The notes: generated from the letters alone by a model not told the origin. Shown: positions 8,051-16,824, counted from the stretch's first letter. The stretch is DNA of 64,000 bases from JALZAI01 sp038212215 (GCA_038212215.1 JBBQUT010000023.1:1-64000), one strand, 5' to 3'. Numbers and translations are program-made.

Positions 8051-8725
8051 CTACGGTTCGCGCACCTTCGAGCCGTAGACCGCCGCTTGCGTGCGCCGCT
8101 GCATGCCCAATTTGCTGAGCAGCCCCGAGACGTAGTTCTTCACCGTCTTCTCGGCGAGGAAGAGTCGCTCACCGATCTGCCGGTTGGTGAGGCCATCAGC
8201 GATCAGCGCCAGGACCTCACTCTCGCGGTCGGTCAGCGACGCGAGCCGCTGATCCTTCGGAGACGGGTCGCGCAAGCGGGCGAGCAGCCGTTCGGTCACC
8301 GACGGGTCGAGCAGTGATCGACCCGCCGCAACCTCACGCACGGCATTGACCAGGTTGACGCCGCGGATCTCCTTGAGCAGGTAGCCCGACGCGCCTGCCA
8401 TCACGGCCGCAAAGATCGCGTCGTTGTCGTCGTAGGAGGTGAGGATGATGCAGCGGACGCCCGGAAGGGAGGAACGGATGTCACGGCAGACGTCGATTCC
8501 ACTGCCGTCGGGAAGCCGTGCATCGAGCACCGCGACATCCGGTCGGGTAGCGGGAATGCGCGCGAGGGCCTCGGCTGCTGTTGCGGCCTCCCCTACGACG
8601 GTGATTCCGCCCGCGGATTCGAGCAGGTCCGACAGACCTCGGCGCACCACTTCGTGATCGTCGAGGATGAACACCCGGACGACATCTGCCTCACTACGTT
8701 CCCTCACGGGAGCGGAATCGTCCAT
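8051..8725 (-). CDS. devR: DevR/DosR-type response regulator (NarL/LuxR family)
   Basis: 224 aa. Receiver domain residues 16-130 with acidic pair D22/D23, phospho-acceptor D68 (AVLDARLPDG), T96 (LTSYDD) and K118 (YLLKEI). The C-terminal LuxR-type helix-turn-helix runs through LTDRESEVLALIADGLTNRQIG and LAEKTVKNYVSGLLSKLGMQRRTQAAVY, nearly the mycobacterial DosR DNA-binding helix. DosR activates the anaerobic dormancy regulon when phosphorylated by DosS/DosT. The gene follows devS with a 22-bp overlap, so they are one operon. GGGAC-type sites upstream of devS and of the neighbouring stress genes suggest a local regulon. Confidence 0.9.
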   Translation of the reverse strand: MDDSAPVRERSEADVVRVFILDDHEVVRRGLSDLLESAGGITVVGEAATAAEALARIPATRPDVAVLDARLPDGSGIDVCRDIRSSLPGVRCIILTSYDDNDAIFAAVMAGASGYLLKEIRGVNLVNAVREVAAGRSLLDPSVTERLLARLRDPSPKDQRLASLTDRESEVLALIADGLTNRQIGERLFLAEKTVKNYVSGLLSKLGMQRRTQAAVYGSKVREP

Positions 8726-10416
8726 CGCAGGTGGGTTCCTTTCGTGTCGGTCCGGGTCGAGGCTGGTGTCCCCACGTCAAGCGTGCCGCCGCGCTGCTCA
8801 GCGCGGCGGCGCAGGTTTTCCAGCCCGCTGCGCCGCGTGGTAGCCGCCAACCCGACGCCGTCGTCGGTGATCTCGATGCACAGTTGCGCTCCGCTTGCCG
8901 TGACCGTCACGTCGACGGTTCTGGCCCGGGCATGGCGGGAGACATTGGTAAGGGCTTCGCGGAGCACCGCGCCGACGTCGTCGATCGCCTCGTCGCTCAC
9001 CACCGAGTCGATGGGCCCGACCAGCTTCACCCGCGGTTCGGACGGGAGCAGCGGGCCGACCTCGGCGACAATGGCGAGGATCGCCGAACGAGCGCCACCG
9101 GTCCGCGGGCCGAGCGGGCCGCGCAAAGCGAAGATGGACGTGCGAATCTGACGGATCGTGTCGTCGAGTTCGTCCACGATCTGGTCGAGGCGCGCCGCTT
9201 CGTCACCGTCGCTGGACGCCCCCACCATCCGCTCGACGTTGAGTCCGACCGCGAACAACCGCTGGATGACGTGATCGTGCAGGTCCCGCGCGATCCGGTC
9301 ACGTTCCTCCAGCAGGACGACCTTCTGCGCAGCCGCCCGCGCGTCGGCCAGTTCGAGCGCGAGCGATGCGTGGGTCGCGAATGTCGCGGCCATTTCCAGG
9401 TCCGCATCGTAGAACGGCGCGCGGCCAGCCAGCCGGCCGACGACCAGTGCTCCCCAGATGCGTTTCGAACCAACCAGCGGAAGCGCCATCACCGCACCGA
9501 CTGGGACGAACTCGGCCAGGTGCAGCCAGAACCGGGCGTCACTTCGCGCGTCGGCCAGGTTGAGCGACGCGCCCTCGAGGACGTGCCCTGCCAACGACCC
9601 GCCCCGAAGATATGTCGTGCCGACCAGCTGGTCGGCCTCCTGGCCGCACGCCACCTCGACGACCAGGTGATCACCGTCGGCGGCCGGCAACACGACGCTG
9701 ACAACGTCGGCGTCAGCCATCTGTTGCACCTGCCGCGCGATCAGCGCAAGCGGCTGCTCGCCGATGGGCGCGAGCAGCCGACGGGTGATCTCTGCCGAGC
9801 CGTGCAGCCAGCGCTGGCGGTGCTCGCTCTGCTCGAACAGTCGCGCGTTCGCGATCGCGATGCCGGCGGTTGCCGCCAGTGCGGTGACGAGTTCCTCGTC
9901 GTCCGAACTGAACCTGCCGGCAGCCGATTCGGTCAGGTAGATATTGCCGAAAACTTCGTCCCGCACGCGGATGGGGACCCCGAGAAAACTTGACATCGGG
10001 GGGTGGTGCGGCGGGAACCCGACCGAGCGCGCATCCTCCGCCATGTGTTCGAGCCGGATTGGGGTCGTTTCATCGATCAATGCGCCGAGCAGGCCCTTGC
10101 CACTCGGCAACGGACCGATCTGCTCCGCGAGTGGCTCCTCGATTCCCGAATACACGAACTCGGCCAGGCCGCCCTGGACAGCGAGCACACCGAGCGCGCC
10201 GTAGCGCGCGTTGACCAACTGCCGGGCGGCCTCCACGATCTGGCGCAGCACGACGGGCAGCGCCAGATCACCGTTGACCATGCGGCTGGCCGCGAGCAGA
10301 CCGCGCAATCGCTCTTGGGTGGCTAGCACGTCCCGCGCCTGGTCGATCAGCTGCGTGAGCAGCACTTCGAAACCCAGGACGGGCTCGGCCTGTGCTGCCT
10401 CGCCGTGGCCCTGCAT
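8704..10416 (-). CDS. devS: DevS/DosS-type oxygen/redox-sensing histidine kinase
   Basis: 570 aa from the ATG at 10416, close to the 578 aa of mycobacterial DosS. First GAF domain about residues 50-190 with GFPPHHPPMSSFLGVP; H138 matches the proximal heme histidine, and Y160 in FGNIYLTES the distal tyrosine of DosS. A second GAF domain covers about 210-350. The HisKA_3 box is ERDRIARDLHDHVIQRLF, and the HATPase ends with ITDDGVGL and a GTHLRW box. It should autophosphorylate on the H-box histidine when heme is reduced or free of oxygen and pass phosphate to DevR. A TACGGT box six bases before the ATG implies a leaderless transcript; a GGGACT half-site lies at the -35 position. Confidence 0.9.
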   Translation of the reverse strand: MQGHGEAAQAEPVLGFEVLLTQLIDQARDVLATQERLRGLLAASRMVNGDLALPVVLRQIVEAARQLVNARYGALGVLAVQGGLAEFVYSGIEEPLAEQIGPLPSGKGLLGALIDETTPIRLEHMAEDARSVGFPPHHPPMSSFLGVPIRVRDEVFGNIYLTESAAGRFSSDDEELVTALAATAGIAIANARLFEQSEHRQRWLHGSAEITRRLLAPIGEQPLALIARQVQQMADADVVSVVLPAADGDHLVVEVACGQEADQLVGTTYLRGGSLAGHVLEGASLNLADARSDARFWLHLAEFVPVGAVMALPLVGSKRIWGALVVGRLAGRAPFYDADLEMAATFATHASLALELADARAAAQKVVLLEERDRIARDLHDHVIQRLFAVGLNVERMVGASSDGDEAARLDQIVDELDDTIRQIRTSIFALRGPLGPRTGGARSAILAIVAEVGPLLPSEPRVKLVGPIDSVVSDEAIDDVGAVLREALTNVSRHARARTVDVTVTASGAQLCIEITDDGVGLAATTRRSGLENLRRRAEQRGGTLDVGTPASTRTDTKGTHLRWTIPLP

Positions 10417-10422
10417 GGCCGC

Positions 10423-10428
10423 ACCGTA
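10423..10428 (-). promoter_or_regulatory. -10 box of a leaderless devS promoter
   Basis: TACGGT on the minus strand, six bases before the devS ATG at 10416; the matching -35 position (17-bp spacer) is 10446-10451, exactly the AGTCCC core of the candidate DosR site. Confidence 0.55.
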
Positions 10429-10442
10429 GCAGCATCGGGTTA

Positions 10443-10460
10443 TCAGGGACTCAATCCGAA
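10443..10460. promoter_or_regulatory. candidate DosR box between devS and the Acg-like gene
   Basis: TCAGGGACTCAATCCGAA keeps the GGGACT core of the 20-bp DosR palindrome but the second arm is shortened by two bases. It sits in the 148-bp divergent gap and its core falls at -35 of the devS -10 box, where DosR sites usually activate. Degenerate, so moderate confidence. Confidence 0.4.
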
Positions 10461-10564
10461 AGCGATCCGGCAAGCGACCCAACCACCCGTCGGCGTCGTC
10501 GCGGGCCGAAGAAGGTGACCATGTGCTCTCGCGGCGGGCACCGCGCGCGGGCAGTGTATGAGTC

Positions 10565-11128
10565 ATGCCCGTCGAGCAGCGAGTCGACAACGATTCGACG
10601 GCGTTGTGTGCGCTGCGACGTGCCGTCGCTTGCGGCGTTCGCGCGCCGTCGGTGCACAACACGCTTCGCGCCTGGACGACCGACGACCCGAGCCGTCGCG
10701 ACGGCGTCCCCGCGCTGGCCGTCCCGAATGTCGACGCCGGCTCGCAGGACGAGGTTCCCATCCGGGATTTCGACAGCCGCGGCACCGGATGGCTACCAAC
10801 CCGAACACGCTCCTCTCGCAAGCAGTGCATGCTGCTGCTAGCGACCGAATCCGACGACGCAAGATCCTGGCTGCGGGCGGGCGAGGCGCTCGAACGCGTC
10901 CTGCTCGAGATCACCAGGCATGGGTTCGCCGCGAGCCCGCTGACGCAGATCGTCGAGGTCGCTTCGGCCCGCGCAGCGTTGCGCCGCGAACTGTCGATGA
11001 TCACCTACCCGCACGTGCTGTTGCGCATCGGACGCGCGGGGCAAACGCACCGCACCGCACGGCGCGAACTCGAGGACGTGCTGACGCAATCGCCCGACCT
11101 CGCCCACACCGGCGGGTCTCCGTCGTGA
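10565..11128 (+). CDS. shortened Acg-like nitroreductase-family protein
   Basis: 187 aa. The N-terminus RRAVACGVRAPSVHNT is the phosphate/FMN-contact start of the Acg (Rv2032-type) family, and the C-terminal half (LLLATESDDARSWLRAGEALERVLLEITRHGFAASPLTQ, split here at ARSW, and LRIGRA) also fits. Family members are about 320-330 aa, so around 140 residues of the middle are missing, replaced by a short stretch containing RDGVPALAV. Acg proteins bind FMN, are not active nitroreductases, and are classic DosR targets. The gene stays open and its stop overlaps the next GTG by four bases, so it may still be translated, but it probably cannot fold as a normal Acg protein. Confidence 0.65.
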   Translation: MPVEQRVDNDSTALCALRRAVACGVRAPSVHNTLRAWTTDDPSRRDGVPALAVPNVDAGSQDEVPIRDFDSRGTGWLPTRTRSSRKQCMLLLATESDDARSWLRAGEALERVLLEITRHGFAASPLTQIVEVASARAALRRELSMITYPHVLLRIGRAGQTHRTARRELEDVLTQSPDLAHTGGSPS

Positions 11129-12057
11129 CGGCTGGTTCGCCCCCCGCAGCGCGTCCGATCGTCGTCGGCGTGGACGATTCCGACGGCAGCGCAGCGGCCG
11201 TGCGCTGGGCAGCACGCGAGGCCGCCGTGCGCGGGGTAGCGCTGCGCGTCGTACGCGCCTACGCCTGGGGCCTGCCCTCCGCCTTCGTGCCGCCGGACGA
11301 CCGGTGGATCAAGGCCGACCTCAAGCGGGCGTCTGAGCAGATCGCCGCGAATGCGTTCGAGCAAGCACGCGCGTGCGCGCCGGACGTCGAGGTGCAGAGC
11401 CAGGTGATGGACGCGAACCCGGCGCAATACCTCGAATACGAGGCTGCGGACGCGCAACTGGTGGTCGTGGGCTCGCATCACCTCGGCACTCTCGGCCGCG
11501 CCGTCCTGGGTTCGGTGTCGGCGTCGGTGGCCGGACGCGCGCCGTGTCCCGTCGTCGTGATCTGCTCGTCATCGCAGGGTGCTCTCCCGGAGGGGGATGC
11601 GAACGTGGTGGTCGGCGTCGATCCGGAACACAGCGCGCAGCAGGTGCTCGGCTTTGCGTTCGACTACGCCCGCCGCCATCGGCGTCCGCTTCGACCGGTC
11701 ATGTGCTGGCGGGCGCACCCGTTCGTCGAAGCGGAATGGACCGCGCAGTGGACCAGGCAGTATTTCGCCCCGGAGCGGGCGTTGAAATGGCTGTCCGAGA
11801 CGCTGTCGGGCTGGCGGCGGGAGTACCCCGATGTCGAGGTCCTTGCTGCCTCGCTGTCCGGAACGCGGGCGCTCGCCGGCGGCGCGCGCGACCATCCGGT
11901 AGACGCTCTCGTTTCCTCCGCGGCTGCCCAGGACCTGCTCGTAGTCGGACGGCACGGACGCAGGGCGCGCTTCGGCCGGTTGCTCGGCTCGGTCAGCCAG
12001 GGCGTACTGCACCATGCTGCTTGCCCCGTCGCGATCATCCCCGTCGACCAGGACTGA
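11125..12057 (+). CDS. universal stress protein, tandem UspA domains
   Basis: 310 aa with two UspA domains (about 12-150 and 160-308). Each begins with a nucleotide-loop strand (PIVVGVDDSDGSAAA; NVVVGVDPEHSA) and ends with the G-x2-G-x9-GS ATP-binding pattern (GTLGRAVLGSVSASV; RFGRLLGSVSQGV). Tandem Usp proteins of this size are major members of the DosR dormancy regulon in mycobacteria. The GTG at 11125 overlaps the upstream stop (GTGA), so translation is coupled to the Acg-like gene and the pair is likely induced together by low oxygen or nitric oxide. Confidence 0.9.
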   Translation: MTAGSPPAARPIVVGVDDSDGSAAAVRWAAREAAVRGVALRVVRAYAWGLPSAFVPPDDRWIKADLKRASEQIAANAFEQARACAPDVEVQSQVMDANPAQYLEYEAADAQLVVVGSHHLGTLGRAVLGSVSASVAGRAPCPVVVICSSSQGALPEGDANVVVGVDPEHSAQQVLGFAFDYARRHRRPLRPVMCWRAHPFVEAEWTAQWTRQYFAPERALKWLSETLSGWRREYPDVEVLAASLSGTRALAGGARDHPVDALVSSAAAQDLLVVGRHGRRARFGRLLGSVSQGVLHHAACPVAIIPVDQD

Positions 12058-12100
12058 CCCTCCCCGCACGTGTCCCTCGGTGGTCCAGCCTCGACTGCGC

Positions 12101-12142
12101 GGTGGGACCTCTGCGGATCAGTTTCGGGACGTACGCACCTCG
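12101..12142. promoter_or_regulatory. candidate DosR boxes upstream of the flavodoxin gene
   Basis: TTCGGGACGTACGCACCTCG at 12123-12142 has a perfect left arm of the DosR consensus (TTSGGGAC) and a weak right arm. A second GGGAC core lies 22 bp upstream (12104-12108), the tandem spacing common in DosR targets. Located 55-95 bases before the flavodoxin start. Confidence 0.45.
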
Positions 12143-12197
12143 TCTGCCGCGCCACCGGCGGTGAGTCTGGGAGTGAACCCGAAATGAGGAGCCCGCC

Positions 12198-12737
12198 ATG
12201 CGAAGCGTCGTCGTCTACGAATCGATGTACGGCAACACCCGGCAACTGGCCGAGGCCATCGTCCACGGCATCAACGAGGTGAGCCCGGACGCCCGACTGC
12301 TGCACGTCGCAGCGGCGGACGCTGCCGCGATCGACGATGCGGACCTCGTCGTGGTCGGCGGTCCCACCCACGTGTTCGGCATGACCCGCCCGAAGACGCG
12401 GGCGCAAGCCGTCCGCGACGCGGCTGCCGACAGCGACCGACTCCATGTCGAGCCCGCTGCGGTCGACGCGCAGGGCGTGCGCGAATGGCTCGATTCGGTA
12501 CCGCTGGAGGGCTACCGCGTCGCAGCCTTCGACACCCACGTCCGGATGCCCGGTGCCCCCCACGCCGCCGGCAAGATCGAACGGGCATTGCGCAGGCTCG
12601 GATGCTCCGTGATCGCACCTACTGCCAGCTTCTTGGTGACGAAGGACAACGTCCTGGTTCCGGGCGAGATCGACCGAGCGTACGAGTGGGGACGCTCGCT
12701 GGCGCGCGCCGTGCAGAATCTCGGCGCCGTCCACTGA
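12198..12737 (+). CDS. flavodoxin-domain protein
   Basis: 179 aa. The N-terminal FMN phosphate loop YESMYGNTRQLAEAI and the VVVGGPTHVFGMTRP segment identify a flavodoxin fold. The C-terminus (KIERALRRLGCSV and FLVTKDNVLVPGE) is the usual end of this actinobacterial family. It probably carries electrons on FMN in the cytoplasm. A strong GAGGAG ribosome site lies just upstream of the ATG at 12198, and DosR-like GGGAC sites lie further up, so it looks like a member of the hypoxia island. The donor and acceptor are not encoded here. It converges with the DUF998-like gene, 15 bases apart. Confidence 0.85.
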   Translation: MRSVVVYESMYGNTRQLAEAIVHGINEVSPDARLLHVAAADAAAIDDADLVVVGGPTHVFGMTRPKTRAQAVRDAAADSDRLHVEPAAVDAQGVREWLDSVPLEGYRVAAFDTHVRMPGAPHAAGKIERALRRLGCSVIAPTASFLVTKDNVLVPGEIDRAYEWGRSLARAVQNLGAVH

Positions 12738-12752
12738 CGTCAGGCCGAACTG

Positions 12753-13556
12753 CTACCCGAGGGTCAGATCGAGCTGTTCCTGCGTCCGCCGCGGCGCAGA
12801 CGCGGGTTCGGACGTCGGGAGCTGATTGCGATGGCCGTCGATGGCGACGAGGCTATCTACACTGCTGGCGTCCGCTGTGGTGACCGGCGCGCCTCCCGGC
12901 CCGACGCCGCGTTCGTCGAACTCCTGGTCGACGAATGAGCCTTTGCCCTTCGCGATGAACGACAGGGAGAACGACATCACACACACGGCTTCGAGAATGA
13001 AGAACACGTGGTAGCTCTCGAAGGACGAGGGAGTCATCACCCGGTTCAGTACGGGCATCGCGACGATCGACCCCAGGATCAGCAACCCGAATCCTCGGTA
13101 CAGGTTCGCCACGCGCGCCCGGTTCGACGGCACATCGGTGGGAAACACCACGAGCGAGATGATCCCCAGCAGCACGAACAGGGTTGCGGCGCAGATCATG
13201 TGCACGTTCGAGAGCCGTAACTGGGCCACCGTCGCGTCGTGGGACGGGGCCGTGTGGAACAGCGCGACCCCCAACGAGGCGCTACCAGCCACCGTCGTGG
13301 CGACGTCCTCGAACACCAGCGAGCCGAACCGGTAGGCGATCAGGAACACCCCGACCACGCACAGCGTGCCCGTGAAAACGATGGTGACCTTCGTGTAGTA
13401 GTACGAGCTGATCGACAGCTCCAGGTGCCCGTCGATGATCCCGGCGAGCAAGCAGGTGATGGGCAACGTCAGGCCGACGAACCCGATCATCGATCGCAGC
13501 CGCCGGTAGGACAGGGCCGCGTCTTCCCCCGGCGCCGGTTGCATCTTTGCGCCCAT
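12753..13556 (-). CDS. DUF998-like multi-pass membrane protein
   Basis: 267 aa from the ATG at 13556 (AGGAGGAAGG about 14 bases upstream). Six to seven hydrophobic helices are visible, for example MIGFVGLTLPITCLLAGI, VTIVFTGTLCVVGVFLIAY, MICAATLFVLLGIISLVVF and FFILEAVCVMSFSLSFIA, with a HTAPSHD loop. The C-terminal ~60 residues are hydrophilic. The general look is that of DUF998/DUF2306-like integral membrane proteins without known reaction. A GTCCCG core (GGGAC on the gene strand) about 45 bases upstream could be a weak DosR site. It ends the hypoxia island; a longer reading from 13682 lacks a start signal. Confidence 0.65.
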   Translation of the reverse strand: MGAKMQPAPGEDAALSYRRLRSMIGFVGLTLPITCLLAGIIDGHLELSISSYYYTKVTIVFTGTLCVVGVFLIAYRFGSLVFEDVATTVAGSASLGVALFHTAPSHDATVAQLRLSNVHMICAATLFVLLGIISLVVFPTDVPSNRARVANLYRGFGLLILGSIVAMPVLNRVMTPSSFESYHVFFILEAVCVMSFSLSFIAKGKGSFVDQEFDERGVGPGGAPVTTADASSVDSLVAIDGHRNQLPTSEPASAPRRTQEQLDLTLG

Positions 13557-13739
13557 GATTCGCGCGCCTTCCTCCTGAGTGACCTGCCGGTTCGGCACGT
13601 CCCGTTGGCTACTCAGATGCGGTCGTCGAGCCCGGGATACATGAAGTGCGCCGGCGTCCGGGTCGGCGGCGCACCCACGCACCCGTGCATCGGCTGTGGA
13701 CTGGCCGCGTTCTCAGCGGCGAAGGGGCAAGCTGTACTC

Positions 13740-14882
13740 ATGGCTCTCACCGATTTCACCTCAGCTCGCGGTCGGCGGCGGCTCGCCTGGGCGGTCCCTG
13801 TCGTCGTGGCCGGCGGCATCGCCGCCGCGATCGCGCTGACGACCGCAGCGTCCTCCGGAGCGGGTGCGACGCTCACGCCACGCTCGGCCCAGCAGTTGCT
13901 CGTCGCCGTGCAGCGGCACGCCGATACGCCGCTGTCGGGTGAGGTGCACGAGAGCTTGAACCTCGGCCTGCCGAGTCTGCCGGGCGACAGGAGCAGCGCA
14001 TCGCTATCCTGGCAGTCGTTTCTGACCGGATCGCACACCGTGCGGGTCTGGGTCGACGGGAAGAATAAGCAGCGGGTGGCGTTGCTCGGCCAGCTGTCCG
14101 AGGCCGACGTGGTCCACAACGGCAACCAGGTCTGGACGTACACGTCCGACACGGACGCCGTAAGCCACTCGATCATGCGTGGCGGCGGCGGCATGCACGC
14201 CGACGCCGCGCACCGCGCAAAACCCAACGCCGGCCCTGACGCGAGCAAGTACACCCCGGCAGGTGTCGCTGCGCAGCTGCTCAAAGCCGTGCGGCCGAGC
14301 ACGAAGGTCACCGTCGAGTCGTCGCCGGACGTTGCGGGCCGACCCGTCTACGCGCTTGTGCTGAGCCCCAAGGACGCTCGCTCGACCGTCGGTTCGGTGC
14401 GGATCGCGGTCGACGCCGCCAAGTTCGTGCCGCTGCAGGTCGAGGTCCTCGCCCGCGACAATTCCACCGTGTTCAAGACCGGATTCAGCCAGGTCTCCTA
14501 TTCCAAGCCTGCCGCGTCGGTTTTCAACTTCCACAAGCCGCGCGGTTCCAGCGGCTCGGGCAACCCGTTCACGTGGAACGGCGATCGCCACCACGGCGAC
14601 GGCCGGGGCCGATTTGGGATCCGGCCCTCGACTGCGGACAAGAGCGGCCGACCCGTGGCCATCGGTACGGGCTGGACGACCGTCGTCGAGCTGAGCGGTG
14701 GGTCGGCGGCGCAGCTATCCGGCGGCTTGCTCGACCAGCTGACCAATCCGGTCGGTTCGTCGGGGCTGCGCCTGCTGCATTCGAGCCTCGTGAACGCCCT
14801 GTTCACCGCCGACGGGCGGGCGTTCGTCGGCGCGGTGTCGCCGGCCTATCTCGAGCGGGTCGCCGCCGCTCACCCGCATTGA
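13740..14882 (+). CDS. LolA/RseB-like secreted or membrane-anchored lipoprotein-carrier-fold protein
   Basis: 380 aa. After RGRRR comes one hydrophobic segment (LAWAVPVVVAGGIAAAIAL) that can be a signal anchor. The rest resembles the LolA/LppX/RseB fold of actinobacteria: SAQQLLVAVQRHADTPLSGEV near the start, HTVRVWVDGKNKQRVALLG, a GNQVWTYTS strand, and the domain end VLARDNSTVFKTGFSQVSYSKP. A C-terminal part after residue 290 (TTVVELSGGSA...AFVGAVSP) is extra. It likely acts outside the membrane, binding lipid or regulating a sigma factor. The next two genes form an ABC transporter, spaced 4 bases and then overlapping, so a joint role in envelope transport is inferred. Confidence 0.7.
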   Translation: MALTDFTSARGRRRLAWAVPVVVAGGIAAAIALTTAASSGAGATLTPRSAQQLLVAVQRHADTPLSGEVHESLNLGLPSLPGDRSSASLSWQSFLTGSHTVRVWVDGKNKQRVALLGQLSEADVVHNGNQVWTYTSDTDAVSHSIMRGGGGMHADAAHRAKPNAGPDASKYTPAGVAAQLLKAVRPSTKVTVESSPDVAGRPVYALVLSPKDARSTVGSVRIAVDAAKFVPLQVEVLARDNSTVFKTGFSQVSYSKPAASVFNFHKPRGSSGSGNPFTWNGDRHHGDGRGRFGIRPSTADKSGRPVAIGTGWTTVVELSGGSAAQLSGGLLDQLTNPVGSSGLRLLHSSLVNALFTADGRAFVGAVSPAYLERVAAAHPH

Positions 14883-14886
14883 TCGC

Positions 14887-15888
14887 GTGGTGAGCACGTC
14901 GTCGCTCACGCCGGCGCCCGCGGCGCGTAGCGCCGACCGGCCGAACCGTGGCGAGGCCGTAGCCGTCCGCACACGGGGCCTCACCCGCCGCTTCGGCAAG
15001 CAGCTCGCTGTTGATTCGGTCGACCTGTGCGTGCCGGTCGGCTCCATCTACGGCTTCCTCGGGCCGAACGGCTCGGGTAAGACAACGACGATCCGGATGC
15101 TGCTCGGCCTGTTGGCCGCAGATGCTGGCGAAATCGAGGTACTCGGCCAGCCTGTGCCGCGCGCGGCGCAGGCCGTGCTGCCGCGGGTGGGGGCGCTCAT
15201 CGAAGGCCCGGCGTTTCACCCCTATATCGGCGGTGCGCGCAACCTGCGTCGTCTCGATCAGATGGACGCGACAGCAGACCCGGCCACGTCCGCCGCGCGC
15301 ATCGACGCGGCGCTGGCCCGCGTCGGACTGAGCGCCGCGGCCGGCAAGAAGTACCGCAACTACTCGCTGGGGATGAAGCAACGGCTGGGCCTGGCGGCCG
15401 CGTTGCTGCAGCCGCGCGAGCTGCTCGTGCTGGACGAGCCGACCAACGGCCTCGACCCGCAGGGCACCCGCGAGGTGCGCAAGCTGGTGCGCGAATTCGC
15501 GATCGACGGAATGACGGTGCTCGTGTCGAGCCACCTGCTCAGCGAGATCGAGCAGGTGGCCACCCACGTCGGCATGATGGCCGGCGGCCGGCTGGTGCGC
15601 CAGGGCACGCTGGCCGAGGTGCTCGCCGACGGCGCTGCACGCATCCGAGTCACCACTCCCGATCTCGACGCTGCGCACGTGCGGTTGCAGCAGCTGGGCC
15701 TTGCGCCGATCACTGTCGACCGCGACAAGCTGACCCTCACCGCGCGTCTCGGCGCCATCGCCACTGAGGACGTCGCCCGTGACCTCGTCGGCGCCGGGGT
15801 GCGGCTACAGGGCTTGGCCGTCGACCGTCCCGACCTCGAAGATCTGTTCGTGTCGATCACCGGGGAAGGCTTCGATGTCCTCCGCTGA
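14887..15888 (+). CDS. ABC transporter ATP-binding protein (drug/lipid export type)
   Basis: 333 aa. Walker A GPNGSGKTT at 59-67, Q-loop region, signature YSLGMKQRLGLA, Walker B LLVLDEPTNGLDP and the switch histidine in VSSHLLSEIEQ are all intact. The C-terminal ~90 residues form the extra domain of CcmA/DrrA/BcrA-type ATPases. A GTG start at 14887 (or the adjacent GTG at 14890) lies four bases after the LolA-like gene. It drives the permease encoded immediately downstream, whose start lies inside its last codons. Substrate unknown; the upstream envelope protein hints at a lipid or peptide. Confidence 0.9.
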   Translation: MVSTSSLTPAPAARSADRPNRGEAVAVRTRGLTRRFGKQLAVDSVDLCVPVGSIYGFLGPNGSGKTTTIRMLLGLLAADAGEIEVLGQPVPRAAQAVLPRVGALIEGPAFHPYIGGARNLRRLDQMDATADPATSAARIDAALARVGLSAAAGKKYRNYSLGMKQRLGLAAALLQPRELLVLDEPTNGLDPQGTREVRKLVREFAIDGMTVLVSSHLLSEIEQVATHVGMMAGGRLVRQGTLAEVLADGAARIRVTTPDLDAAHVRLQQLGLAPITVDRDKLTLTARLGAIATEDVARDLVGAGVRLQGLAVDRPDLEDLFVSITGEGFDVLR

Positions 15889-16756
15889 GCACGACGTCGC
15901 TGTGGACGTGCCCCAAGCGCACCCGATCCTGGCTCGCCGCCGCGGCGCACTGGTGCGCCAGTACCGCAGCGAGATGCGCCTGCTGCTGACCCGGCGCCGC
16001 AACCTGATCCTGCTCGGCGTGCTCGCGATCGTCCCGATCTTCATCGGCGTTGCGGTCAAGGTGAGTAGTCCGAGCGAAGGCGACGGTCCGGACTTCCTCA
16101 ACCGGGTCACCGGCAACGGGCTCTTCCTGGTGTTCACCGCGGTCACGGTGGCGATCCCGTTCTTCCTGCCGCTGGTCGTCGGCGTCGTGGCTGGCGATTC
16201 GATCGCCGGCGAGGCAGGCCTGGGCACGCTGCGCTACCTGTTGACCGTCCCGATCGGACGGGGTCGGCTACTGGCCGTGAAGGCGCTGGCGCTGGCAAGC
16301 TTCACTGCGTTGAGCGTGCTGCTGATCGCGGTGGTCGCGCTGATCACCGGTGCGCTGCTGTTCGGCATCCGCGCCCTCGTGCTGCTCTCCGGTGACACGG
16401 TCAGTATCGGCGAGGGCCTGCTCCGGACCTTCGGCATCACCGCCTACGTCGCCGTCGCGCTGTTCGGGCTCGCCGCGGGCGGGCTGTTCGTCTCCACTCT
16501 CACCGAGAACGCGATCGCGGCGATGGCCGCAACCGTCAGCATTGCGGTGTTTTCGGCGCTGCTGGACGCCGTCCCGCAGCTTTCTTCGATTCACCCGGCC
16601 CTGCTGACCGATCACTGGCTCGGGTTCGGTGAGTTGCTGCGCACCTCGATCAGCTATACCGACCTCACCCGCTGGAGCGCGATCCACCTCGCCTACGCCG
16701 CCGTCTTCCTCAGCCTCGCGTGGGCGCGGCTGACCACGAAGGACGTCACCAGCTGA
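15875..16756 (+). CDS. ABC-2-type transporter permease
   Basis: 293 aa from the ATG at 15875, which overlaps the upstream stop by 14 bases. One helix follows the basic LLLTRRRNLILLGVLAIVPIFIG start; after a short outside loop come five more hydrophobic spans, with the conserved-type cytoplasmic stretch DSIAGEAGLGTLRYLLTVPIGRGRLLAVKAL, split here by nature of its length (start at about residue 107). This is the ABC2_membrane_5/ABC-2 layout of DrrB-like or NosY-like exporters. It completes the three-gene operon with the LolA-like protein and the ATPase. Confidence 0.85.
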   Translation: MSSAEHDVAVDVPQAHPILARRRGALVRQYRSEMRLLLTRRRNLILLGVLAIVPIFIGVAVKVSSPSEGDGPDFLNRVTGNGLFLVFTAVTVAIPFFLPLVVGVVAGDSIAGEAGLGTLRYLLTVPIGRGRLLAVKALALASFTALSVLLIAVVALITGALLFGIRALVLLSGDTVSIGEGLLRTFGITAYVAVALFGLAAGGLFVSTLTENAIAAMAATVSIAVFSALLDAVPQLSSIHPALLTDHWLGFGELLRTSISYTDLTRWSAIHLAYAAVFLSLAWARLTTKDVTS

Positions 16757-16824
16757 GCTGGCGCTGATTCTCGCGTGCCAGACTGGCTGCGACGATCTTC
16801 CGGAGTAGAGGAGGGCAGTGCATC

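Noticed and set aside
8731..9993. 420-codon plus-strand frame opposite devS
   Set aside because: Its sequence has no family pattern and mirrors the codon bias of devS on the other strand; the devS reading has full GAF and kinase motifs.
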